From DATKMG01 sp041476565 (GTDB taxonomy: Bacteria > Acidobacteriota > Terriglobia > Versatilivoradales > Versatilivoraceae), in the NCBI GenBank assembly GCA_041476565.1, contig JBGOTQ010000102.1, forward strand, positions 1 to 21,280: a DNA stretch of 21,280 nt, read 5' to 3'. The position numbers and the translations under genes are program-made. The notes under the pieces were generated by a model. That model was given only the letters and a program-made list of their open reading frames with translations. It searched no databases and was not told where the DNA came from. Positions 1 through 6,390 of this stretch are shown piece by piece. Position 1 is the first letter of the stretch; every line of letters begins with the position of its first letter.

Positions 1-2
1 AG

Positions 3-266
3 GAAGATGATGAAGCTCCCTCGCTGGAAATCCCAGATCCGGAGCATTTTAGTGACGAATTGATCCGGAAGGACACGGTTCAAAAGATCCTGGTTGGCTT
101 GGACCCTCTTTACCGCGAGATCCTCTGGCTGCGGTTCTTCCAGGATAAATCATACGAGGAGATGGCGGCCTTCTGCCGAATCCCCATGGGCACGGTCAAA
201 AGCCGACTTGCCCGAGCACTGGACCAGGTTGCCACGCTCTACATCCGGTTAGTGGAGATGCGCTGA
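3..266 (+). CDS. Sigma-70 family RNA polymerase sigma factor, C-terminal part
   Basis: The reading frame is open from the left edge, so the start of the gene lies outside the window and only the last 87 residues are seen. They contain sigma region 4. The segment DPLYREILWLRFFQDKSYEE followed by IPMGTVKSRLARA is the usual helix-turn-helix that contacts the -35 element. The form (GTVKSRLARAL) is that of ECF-type or other small alternative sigma factors. The acidic stretch before it (EDDE...DPEH) fits the linker between regions 2 and 4. The stop codon overlaps the ATG of the next gene (TGATG), so the two are translationally coupled. The next gene encodes a zinc-binding membrane protein, which is the classic sigma and anti-sigma arrangement. 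Which promoters it serves cannot be told from this fragment. Confidence 0.88.
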   Translation, partial: EDDEAPSLEIPDPEHFSDELIRKDTVQKILVGLDPLYREILWLRFFQDKSYEEMAAFCRIPMGTVKSRLARALDQVATLYIRLVEMR

Positions 267-766
267 TGTGCCCACTAGAGATGAACTGCAGAACTGCACG
301 ACAACGATTGGTCGAGTTGTCATTACGGCCACACGCCACGGCGTTAGTTCCTGACAATCTGGCCACACACTTGAAATCCTGTGCAGCTTGCCGGGCTTAT
401 CACGCGGGTTTGGATTCGGTGGGCTCGTTGTTCACTGTCGCCGACTACTATTCACCGCTTCTGCGGCAGCGGACTTTGGCAAAGCTCCACCGAGCCTCGG
501 AGTCCCTGGCTTTCAGTGAGACTCTTTTGTTGATTCTTGGCTCGCTGGCCAGCATCCCGCTTTCCTTCTTCCTGCCAGTTTGGTTACTTTCCCGACTCGC
601 TCGAAACTGGCTCGGCTCTGAATCGTTAGCCTGGGGGATTTCATTTCCTGCAGTCGTTTGGATTGGGATCCTGGTGGTTATTGCCTCTTCAGTGATGTTG
701 TGGAAAAAGGGATACATCCAACAAAAAGGGGCTGCGATTGGACTACGAGAGGAGTTTCACGGGTAA
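266..766 (+). CDS. Zinc-binding membrane anti-sigma factor
   Basis: A 166-residue protein that starts inside the stop codon of the sigma factor gene. The N-terminal part carries the ZAS pattern: Cys8, then H35-x3-C39-x2-C42 (HLKSCAACR), the usual zinc-coordinated anti-sigma fold that holds a cognate sigma factor inactive. Two hydrophobic segments follow, at about residues 84-110 (LLLILGSLASIPLSFF region) and 125-147 (PAVVWIGILVVIASSVMLW), so the C-terminal half is membrane embedded with almost no periplasmic domain. The overlap with the sigma gene and the zinc motif support the call. That it binds the neighbouring sigma factor is an inference. The short C-terminal tail suggests the signal is sensed in the membrane or through a partner rather than by a large external domain. 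Confidence 0.82.
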   Translation: MCPLEMNCRTARQRLVELSLRPHATALVPDNLATHLKSCAACRAYHAGLDSVGSLFTVADYYSPLLRQRTLAKLHRASESLAFSETLLLILGSLASIPLSFFLPVWLLSRLARNWLGSESLAWGISFPAVVWIGILVVIASSVMLWKKGYIQQKGAAIGLREEFHG

Positions 767-826
767 AAAATTCTCGCAGAGATAACACGACCAGGGGATC
801 ACTTAGAAGAAGAGGGGAGGAATACC

Positions 827-1306
827 ATGGAAAAGACATTCGTGAAGAAGTTAGTAATTTGCTATTTGATTGTAGTGGCGACCCTCTGGGCGACACTCTT
901 CTATTCTCATCATCATGGGCTTGGGCCGTTTGGGTCTCCCTCGGATCGGCATATCTTTCCGCTGGCCATTCTTATGTTTGCGGCAGCCTTTGTCTCCTTG
1001 ATGTTCATGGTTGTGATCGCGGCAAGTCGCTTTGTCTATGTGGATGCACGGCGCCGAGGCATGAACCCGGTTCTATGGACGCTGGTGGTGATCTTCGTTC
1101 CTTATTTTGTCGGTCTGGTTGTCTACCTCGTTGTTCGAAGTCCACTTCCACTCCACTGTCAATTCTGCAATGCAATTGTGAATCAGAACATGTCATTCTG
1201 TCCGCAATGCGGAACTGTGCTCAAGAAGCAATGTGCCAACTGTCTTGTATCTTTGGAGGTTTCGGATCGGTTCTGTTCTAATTGCGGTTCGGTAGTGGCG
1301 ACTTAG
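827..1306 (+). CDS. Membrane protein with two C-terminal zinc ribbons
   Basis: A 159-residue protein with a strong ribosome site (GGGGAGG at 814-820, six bases before ATG). Three hydrophobic segments lie at about 9-28, 43-68 and 82-103. A cytoplasmic-looking tail then holds two CxxC-x10-CxxC ribbons: C111/C114/C125/C128 and C136/C139/C150/C153 (CQFC...CPQCG, CANC...CSNCG). The tandem ribbon resembles the double zinc-ribbon modules added to many bacterial membrane proteins, where they probably bind protein or nucleic acid. No enzyme motif is visible. It lies 60 bases after the anti-sigma gene on the same strand, so it may belong to the same operon and could be part of that regulatory unit. The function is unknown. 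The gene faces the pilX-like gene head to head with 41 bases between the stops. Confidence 0.75.
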   Translation: MEKTFVKKLVICYLIVVATLWATLFYSHHHGLGPFGSPSDRHIFPLAILMFAAAFVSLMFMVVIAASRFVYVDARRRGMNPVLWTLVVIFVPYFVGLVVYLVVRSPLPLHCQFCNAIVNQNMSFCPQCGTVLKKQCANCLVSLEVSDRFCSNCGSVVAT

Positions 1307-1347
1307 TTCTTTTTCTCACCACCAAGACACAAAGAGGAAGAGAGCTG

Positions 1348-2727
1348 TTACAGGGATAATTCTTTGTAGGCCAGTTTCAGATAGCCACTGTTGACGAACA
1401 TCCGATTGATATTAAAACTATTATATTGTATGTTCGGACCCCCGGCCCAGTTAACATTAGGAATTCCCAAGTTGGGGAGCAGGTTCCCGCTGGGGTCGCG
1501 GGTCTTGGCGACAAACAACCCTCCGTCAATGCTGCCACTGCCATTGTTAGTAACAGTCATAGCTCCTTGCCCGACAACCAAGATCAACCCAACGAACGAA
1601 CCGGAACCCAGCATCTGGAAATTTCCGCGAACCACTAGCACGCCGACGCCCGCGTTGCCGCCGAGATCACAATCTCCGTCGAACACATTAATCAGTGGAT
1701 TCATCGGTGTTCCCCAGCAATTTGCCCCGCTGCAAGTAGTTGTGCCAGGCGGGTAAGTGGCCGAAGCATTAGAGGCAATCTGGCTGAGCATCCCCTCCAG
1801 TCCCTGCGGCGTAGTATACATCGTAGGGGACATAGGAGAGATGTTCCAGACATCCGGCGGGGGGGGCGGAGGGGGAGGGTAGGGCGGGGGGAGGGGGAGT
1901 GAGCCCAATCCCTCATAGAGACCTCCCGGCGGTAACTCCGATAAGACTGTGGTTACATCCGCTCCAGTCAAGACCCCGATCGCATGCCGGTCAACGCCAC
2001 CGGCCGCATCAAATCCTATGATGGAGAAGCCCGGGGACCCGTTGAAGACCGGGTTCGGCCCGTCCAGGAACAATGCGCCGGGTAACCCCAGAAAGGCGGC
2101 ACTTGCAATTTCCCGGCGAACCTTGCAGGTTGCTCCCTCAGGGGTCATCGAGAATGAGGTGATTTGGAAGACAGGGAAGCCCATCTTAGAAGGGAAGTTG
2201 ACGGGGAGGTATTGAGCCCCGTCAAAGTAAATAGGAACGTTGTCGTTAGTAGAGAGGCCTCCACCATCCACGTCCTGCCCTGAGAGATGCTTGGTCTTCA
2301 TGGAAATCTTGACCCACTGGTAAGGGATCGGGTTGGACGCTTGATTGGTGGGTACGTAATTGATAGTTGTGAAATTCGAGCTTGCAAATTCGTTGTCGTA
2401 ATATGGGCCTGAGGAGTTTGTGGGATCGACACCGGTGTTCTGACGTAAATAGACTACCTTGGATGGAGAGTCTAGAAAAGCCAGGTTGATGGGATTGACC
2501 GCATTTCCGTTGAGACGGTAGGTAGCTTCCTCAAGCCCGGCTTCTGCAGCGTAATAAGCCGGGTATGCTGATCGACTGTTGCTATTGATGCGAGTTTCCA
2601 GGCTCGAGGTGGTGATTAACCCCAATCCGAGCAGGCTCAAAATCGCCAGGACAAAAAGGGTCATGATCAGGGCCATCCCTTGCTCGATTTGAAGTTTGTT
2701 GATCACAGGGAGTTTCTTGTTTTCCAT
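1348..2727 (-). CDS. pilX: PilX-like minor pilin with long proline-hinged C-terminal domain
   Basis: A 459-residue protein. The N-terminus has the PilX_N pattern: a short basic leader, Gly17, then the helix MALIMTLFVLAILSLLGLGL and SSLETRINSN...AYYAAEAGLEEA. The AEAGLEEA helix is typical of the family. PilX is a minor pilin of the type IV pilus tip complex, inserted in the inner membrane and processed by PilD-type peptidases. The usual Glu5 of major pilins is absent, as expected for PilX. It is more than twice the length of classical PilX. A proline run (residues 278-291, LPPPYPPPPPPPP) separates the middle from a Gly-rich domain with alternating hydrophobic strands (GVGVLVVRGNFQ, GSFVGLILVVGQG) that looks like a beta-solenoid. 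It is the last gene of the minus-strand pilin operon. No clear ribosome site is seen before the ATG. Confidence 0.83.
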   Translation of the reverse strand: MENKKLPVINKLQIEQGMALIMTLFVLAILSLLGLGLITTSSLETRINSNSRSAYPAYYAAEAGLEEATYRLNGNAVNPINLAFLDSPSKVVYLRQNTGVDPTNSSGPYYDNEFASSNFTTINYVPTNQASNPIPYQWVKISMKTKHLSGQDVDGGGLSTNDNVPIYFDGAQYLPVNFPSKMGFPVFQITSFSMTPEGATCKVRREIASAAFLGLPGALFLDGPNPVFNGSPGFSIIGFDAAGGVDRHAIGVLTGADVTTVLSELPPGGLYEGLGSLPLPPPYPPPPPPPPDVWNISPMSPTMYTTPQGLEGMLSQIASNASATYPPGTTTCSGANCWGTPMNPLINVFDGDCDLGGNAGVGVLVVRGNFQMLGSGSFVGLILVVGQGAMTVTNNGSGSIDGGLFVAKTRDPSGNLLPNLGIPNVNWAGGPNIQYNSFNINRMFVNSGYLKLAYKELSL

Positions 2728-2802
2728 TCGAGCTTGATTGCCACAAACTGCCTGATAACCGAACTGGGGTGACAGAGCTGAACAGTCGTCGGGCTCAAAT
2801 GT

Positions 2803-3495
2803 CTACTCCAGGTTTCGAGGGATTACGCTGGTCTGCATAGTCAGATTTGCATATTGTCTTCGGCCCGGATCCATAATTGACGTCCGTAGGGTCAGCGAAA
2901 TGTCAACCCTCTTGACACTTAATGTTGTCACCCCTGCGGAGGACCAGGCACCGCCAGTCCAGGTGTAATACGTGAAATTCAAATTAGTCACGTTTTCGGC
3001 CAGAATCTGGAAATCGGGGGAAGGAACAGAACCGTCAGCATTCTTTTTTACCTCGCTCCTCTGCAAGGTTGTTCCATTTAAATTGTATTCCACGACTTCT
3101 ACGATCCCGTCGTTATCAATGTCTCCCTCGAACACCAAATCGTTACTCGTGATCGACCTGAAGCCTAAGGCAATTCGGTTGGAATTCCCGGCTGTCCACC
3201 CGGTGCCTATGTCGAATATACTCGATGGCGGGTATCCCGCCATCCGCATGTCGCGATACATCTGATCAGTGGCTTCCCGCAAGCCCTGCTGTACCGTCAG
3301 CAGGTCCTCCTGAAACTCTTTTCTACCCTGCCCCTGGTTTGAGAGGGCCAGAACCGAGCCTAGAATCACGCTCAGGACGAGCGTCGTGATCAACAGTTCA
3401 ATTAAAGTAAACCCCCTGGAGTCGGGCGAAACTAGACTGTTATCACGGTCGTTGAATCGTGAGCTAGCAGTCCTAATTGGCATCTTGATCGCCAT
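2803..3495 (-). CDS. pilW: PilW-like minor pilin / prepilin
   Basis: A prepilin-type protein of 230 residues from the ATG chosen here. Cleavage is expected at Gly28 in SRG|FTLIELLITTLVLSVILGS, the class III signal with Glu at +5. The following region, QQGLREATDQMYRDMRMAGYPP, is the helix usually found in PilW, and the C-terminal half has beta-rich pilin features ending in VDISLTLRTS. It is known in the family as a minor pilin needed for assembly of the pilus initiation complex. The start is uncertain: the frame is open further upstream to 3549, but the ATG at 3495 follows an AAGGGGA sequence with about 13 bases of spacing, and it still leaves an unusually long 28-residue leader. It is third in the order fimT-pilV-pilW-pilX. 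Confidence 0.8.
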   Translation of the reverse strand: MAIKMPIRTASSRFNDRDNSLVSPDSRGFTLIELLITTLVLSVILGSVLALSNQGQGRKEFQEDLLTVQQGLREATDQMYRDMRMAGYPPSSIFDIGTGWTAGNSNRIALGFRSITSNDLVFEGDIDNDGIVEVVEYNLNGTTLQRSEVKKNADGSVPSPDFQILAENVTNLNFTYYTWTGGAWSSAGVTTLSVKRVDISLTLRTSIMDPGRRQYANLTMQTSVIPRNLE

Positions 3496-3621
3496 GACTA
3501 CGGAGAGTTCCCCTTGTGAAATCATCACGAAAATGGAACGGAGCTGCACGCCTTTGACTCAATCTCGCTCCGCCTTGACTCCTAATGCCCGTCATCGCCT
3601 TCCTCGAAGCCGTCTCTTCCC

Positions 3622-4125
3622 CTACCTTTGTTTCAAGCACTTGATATTGACCGGCTTCAGAATGTTGGACATAAAGGCACGATTTGTCCCTCCCACTCGG
3701 CCGGCAGCGACCACAATCTTCCTCAAACCATTAGAGGTGCTTATGTTCCAACGGATATCATAAGTTTGATTGTTCATCCCGGACACGGTTTGGAAATAAT
3801 TGGTCACAGGTGCCTGCAAATAGTCAATGTTTCCCAGGGAATCTAGCGCACATCCTCCGTCGGGCAGGGTGTTGACCGGCTGAGCCTTCAGCTGTTCCAT
3901 CATCTGGACCGCTAGGGAGGTTCCGATCATATCGACCCGATTCTCGAAATTCGCCGCCACGGAATAACTGATCAAAGAGGCAATGGAGAGAAGGCCAAAA
4001 GCCAGGATCACCAGGGATATCAATGTCTCAATCAGTGTAAACCCTTGCTCCTTCTTCGATGGAGACAAGGCAAGAGTTCCGGCCTGAATGGTCATAGGTT
4101 CCATGAAATGGTCCATCATCGCCAT
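3622..4125 (-). CDS. pilV: PilV-like minor pilin
   Basis: A 167-residue prepilin. The leader ends in KKEQG|FTLIETLISLVILAFGLLSIASLISYSV, with Gly at -1, Phe at +1 and Glu at +5, and the run SLVILAFGLL is characteristic of PilV. The helix continues into SLAVQMMEQLKAQ, followed by a short beta-rich domain with two cysteines (in the GGCALDS and NIKCLKQR segments) that could form a disulfide. The start is supported by AAGGGAA just before the ATG. It overlaps the stop of the fimT-like gene by 10 bases, so the two are co-translated. Role from the family: a minor pilin of the type IV pilus or pseudopilus tip, exported by the Sec/SRP route and cleaved by prepilin peptidase. Confidence 0.85.
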   Translation of the reverse strand: MAMMDHFMEPMTIQAGTLALSPSKKEQGFTLIETLISLVILAFGLLSIASLISYSVAANFENRVDMIGTSLAVQMMEQLKAQPVNTLPDGGCALDSLGNIDYLQAPVTNYFQTVSGMNNQTYDIRWNISTSNGLRKIVVAAGRVGGTNRAFMSNILKPVNIKCLKQR

Positions 4126-4682
4126 GTAGTTCCCTTCAGAAGCCAGCTTCGAATGCGTCCTGCCGGGGTAATAGTCACGGCAGCATAGTCGCCATTAGGA
4201 TCCCGAATGTAAACCACACCAGGGGCCGGCATCCGGCTTGCAGTCGGAACTTGGCTGGAACTCACCTGGACCACGATGCCACGAGGTGTAAAGGCGAGAC
4301 CCCGGTTAGGCAACAGTACTGGATCGGCGCTGGTGCCCAGCACACTGCCGGTTAGCGACGGTGATGGTGAGGCGCAGTTTAGCGAGAACCCGCTCTGGGT
4401 AACCCACATTGGCGTTTCTGTCCCGCTGACGACTCCGTTCGCATCAGTATCTAAGAAGTACCAATCGCCACCCGAGGAGAATAGCAGAGAGGCTGACTTG
4501 TTATGATTGATCGCTGCGAATCGGGTATTCTGCAATTGCCCTTCTACTTCATGGGCCAGGGACGTCAACTTATAGCTGCGAGAGGCTCTAGTCAGGCTTG
4601 GGATTGTGATGGCTGCAATAACCATGGCAGCGGTCATAGCCCCCAAGAGTTCAATTAGACTAAAGCCTGATGTTCTGTTCAT
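4116..4682 (-). CDS. fimT: FimT/GspH-like minor pilin
   Basis: A prepilin of 188 residues from the ATG chosen, which gives the short leader MNRTSG|FSLIELLGAMTAAMVIAAITIPSL, with Glu at +5. A GTG at 4730 in the same frame would add 16 residues. Neither start has a clear ribosome site, and the ATG is preferred for its standard leader length. The segment SLAHEVEGQLQNTRFAAINHNKSASLLF is the helix and first strand of the GspH/FimT fold, and GRIRSW near the C-terminus fits the last strand of that fold. FimT/FimU is the first gene of minor-pilin operons, and here it is first too. An extended -10 promoter lies upstream at 4777-4786. Other FimT proteins have been linked to DNA uptake, but nothing here proves that role. 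Confidence 0.82.
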   Translation of the reverse strand: MNRTSGFSLIELLGAMTAAMVIAAITIPSLTRASRSYKLTSLAHEVEGQLQNTRFAAINHNKSASLLFSSGGDWYFLDTDANGVVSGTETPMWVTQSGFSLNCASPSPSLTGSVLGTSADPVLLPNRGLAFTPRGIVVQVSSSQVPTASRMPAPGVVYIRDPNGDYAAVTITPAGRIRSWLLKGTTWR

Positions 4683-4745
4683 GGCCCGATGTTGCTTCGA
4701 AAAACGGTTGCTGAGATTCCTGATTTGCACTATTTACATCGGCAA

Positions 4746-4776
4746 ACAGGTTTCCAAAACTATTAGAGAAACCTGT
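4746..4776 (-). promoter_or_regulatory. Inverted repeat at the start of the pilin operon transcript
   Basis: ACAGGTTTC (4746-4754) and GAAACCTGT (4768-4776) form a perfect 9-base inverted repeat with a 13-base spacer. It sits right after the predicted -10 element on the minus strand, around the expected +1. It could be an operator or a 5' leader hairpin. No known binding consensus is recognised. Confidence 0.45.
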
Positions 4777-4786
4777 ATTATACCAA
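4777..4786 (-). promoter_or_regulatory. Extended -10 promoter of the minor-pilin operon
   Basis: On the minus strand the sequence reads TTGGTATAAT, a perfect TATAAT with an extended TGn. No good -35 is seen at 16-18 bases, which is acceptable for an extended -10 promoter. Transcription would start near 4770, about 90 bases before the fimT ATG. The promoter assignment is inference from sequence only. Confidence 0.55.
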
Positions 4787-4860
4787 TTACCTCGCCATAG
4801 GCACCAGTTTTTATTCCTTTCAGGAACATAAAGGAGGACCGTGGGAAATAGTTTTCTCAC

Positions 4861-4906
4861 AGTTCACCCTGAACTCCTGAAATTTTCCCAGAGTTGGGGA
4901 AAATTT
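4861..4906. promoter_or_regulatory. Two perfect dyads between divergent promoters
   Basis: AGTTCA-CCC-TGAACT (4861-4875) is a compact operator-like palindrome. Five bases later, AAATTTTCCC (4880-4889) and GGGAAAATTT (4897-4906) form a perfect 10-base inverted repeat with a 7-base spacer. Both lie upstream of the minus-strand pilin promoter and of the plus-strand isomerase promoter, so they could serve a shared regulator. The rest of 4731-5052 holds no gene that I can support. Confidence 0.45.
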
Positions 4907-4965
4907 TACCAGATATTGGCTATTATTGTCCTCGCATATTGCTACCCTTTGCTTGCCACGTCATA

Positions 4966-4974
4966 TGGTAATAT
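4966..4974 (+). promoter_or_regulatory. Candidate extended -10 promoter of the sugar isomerase-like gene
   Basis: TGGTAATAT gives a TGn plus a TAATAT hexamer. No convincing -35 lies at the right distance. The predicted start near 4981 leaves a leader of about 72 bases that contains the hairpin at 4987-5004. Confidence 0.4.
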
Positions 4975-4986
4975 CCTCTTGTTTTG

Positions 4987-5004
4987 GGGGTTCCTACGAA
5001 CCCC
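4987..5004 (+). promoter_or_regulatory. Leader hairpin before the isomerase-like gene
   Basis: GGGGTTC (4987-4993) and GAACCCC (4998-5004) form a perfect 7-base stem with a CTAC loop, about 50 bases before the ATG. It is not followed by a T run, so it is a leader structure or protein site rather than a terminator. Confidence 0.35.
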
Positions 5005-5052
5005 GGGTCCGAATTAATAGAACCAAAAATGGAAAATGAGGAGAAGTCAACA

Positions 5053-6009
5053 ATGCCTAATCATGATCGCTTCGGCAACCTGAAGACCCCTCCTACCCGG
5101 AGAGAGTTCACCAAGACCCTCCTGGCTTCCTGGGTGCTTGCAGGAAATCATTCTTCTGTTCTTTTTGCCGGAAACCTTTCCAAGACTGACCAAATCTCGC
5201 AGAAAATCAGGGTGGGTGCCCATCCCTGGGTGTATGCTGCCACTCAACCCGATTACAACATTTTTCCAATTCTGGACCAGATCTTCTCCGACATGAGCTT
5301 TGCTGGAATGGATGGGATTGAACTCATGCACACAGCCTTGCGACCCTCAAGTGCGGTGGAACGAATCAGTGGGCTGTCGAAGAAATATCGGTTGCCGGTT
5401 ATCGGCACTTCCTTTGATGGAGACATGTGGGACAGCCAACGGCACCAGGCCGTGCTCGAGGACGCTGAACTGGTAATTGGCCGTTTAGCTGAGCTAGGTG
5501 GAAAGACCCTCGGTACCTCGGTGGGAAAAGCACCGGTCAGGCTCAAAACTCCAGCTCAATTGGACGCTCAGGCTGAACTCCTCCGCAAGATCATTGCCGT
5601 CTGTAATGCCCGTGGTGTGGTGTTGAACCTCCACAATCACACCTACGAAGTGGAGAACGGTGAATACGACCTGAAAGGTACGCTCTCACGGATTCCCGGG
5701 GTCAAACTGGGTCCTGACCTGAACTGGCTGCTGCGTGCCGGAGTAGACCCGGTAGATTTCGTCAAGCGCTACGGAGACCGGATTGTTTTTCTCCACCTGC
5801 GGGATCAAAAGGCTGACGGAACCTGGTCGGAAGCGATGGGGGAAGGCAGCATGAACTACAGCGCCATTGGGCAGGCCCTTCGAGACATTCACTTCTCCGG
5901 GACTGCCGTCATTGAACTGGCCCACCCTGACGGATTCAAGCTCACCCGTCCTCTGCGAGAGAGCTTGAAAATCAGCCGGGAGTATGTTCGTAAGACCATG
6001 GGATTCTAG
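5053..6009 (+). CDS. Tat-exported sugar phosphate isomerase/epimerase-like TIM-barrel protein
   Basis: A 318-residue protein of the xylose isomerase-like TIM-barrel superfamily (AP endonuclease family 2 fold). The ATG at 5053 is chosen because GAGGAG lies nine bases upstream and because it leaves a Tat-type signal: TRREFTKTLLASWVLAG (Arg16-Arg17) followed by a hydrophobic stretch. Export as a folded protein is therefore expected. Candidate metal and substrate residues seen are E90 (GIELMH), H194 and H196 in NLHNHTYEVENG, D222 (GPDLNW), H248 (FLHLRDQ) and E288 (VIELAH). Such proteins isomerise or epimerise sugars and polyols, or cleave keto-sugar intermediates, and the substrate cannot be deduced. 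The Tat-exported Gfo/Idh/MocA oxidoreductase 380 bases downstream suggests a periplasmic sugar oxidation and isomerisation pair, although a terminator-like palindrome lies between them. Confidence 0.83.
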   Translation: MPNHDRFGNLKTPPTRREFTKTLLASWVLAGNHSSVLFAGNLSKTDQISQKIRVGAHPWVYAATQPDYNIFPILDQIFSDMSFAGMDGIELMHTALRPSSAVERISGLSKKYRLPVIGTSFDGDMWDSQRHQAVLEDAELVIGRLAELGGKTLGTSVGKAPVRLKTPAQLDAQAELLRKIIAVCNARGVVLNLHNHTYEVENGEYDLKGTLSRIPGVKLGPDLNWLLRAGVDPVDFVKRYGDRIVFLHLRDQKADGTWSEAMGEGSMNYSAIGQALRDIHFSGTAVIELAHPDGFKLTRPLRESLKISREYVRKTMGF

Positions 6010-6179
6010 CCCCACTGGTTCGGCCAAAGAGGTCTAGAGTAATATGGGGTAGTTACCCGGAGTGGAATGCATGCTCCTGCACGCGGTCATCAAGCCTGCG
6101 CGGGGGAGGGCGGCCCACGCGCCCGCTCCAGCTTTGTGTTTCGGTCCCTCGTGCCTGAGGAGGCGAGAAAATATTTAAA

Positions 6180-6247
6180 GGTGGGACGCGTTGCCGCGCG
6201 TCCGCTATCGGAAACCCAACCCGGACGCGGAGCACCGCGCCCCCGTC
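6180..6247. repeat. REPIN-like pair of palindromic units (copy 1)
   Basis: Two GC-rich palindromes in inverted orientation. The first is GGTGGGACGCG-TTGCCG-CGCGTCC (6181-6203). The second, read on the minus strand, is GCGCGGTGCTCCGCGTCCGG (6221-6240), preceded on that strand by GACGGGG. Each matches one unit of the pair at 7593-7669. The core of the first differs by one base from the minus-strand unit there, and the second shares TGCTCCGCGTCC. This is the structure of a REP doublet (REPIN/BIME), usually moved by a RAYT transposase, none of which lies in this window. The rest of 6010-6390 holds only the palindrome at 6253-6280. Confidence 0.6.
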
Positions 6248-6252
6248 AGATC

Positions 6253-6280
6253 AAGTCCATACGCGCGTATGGACTTTTTT
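6253..6280 (+). terminator. Perfect palindrome with T tract, terminator-like
   Basis: AAGTCCATACGC (6253-6264) is followed directly by its exact reverse complement GCGTATGGACTT (6265-6276) and further T bases to 6280. A stem with a CGCG loop and a U tail fits an intrinsic terminator on the plus strand. It lies 243 bases after the isomerase-like gene and 110 bases before the oxidoreductase gene, so it probably separates the two transcripts. Confidence 0.6.
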
Positions 6281-6390
6281 CACATCTTCTGACCCATTAC
6301 AGTCTAAAATGAACTCAACTTGACCTTGTCGCTGGCCGCTGGCTGCCTTTCCAACCCCAAGCAAATTGCTGATTGCTGAGGAGGCAAACT

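Noticed and set aside
658..1281. A 207-codon plus-strand frame overlapping the anti-sigma and zinc-ribbon genes
   Set aside because: It is out of frame with two well-supported genes, rich in Cys and Ser, and has no domain features.
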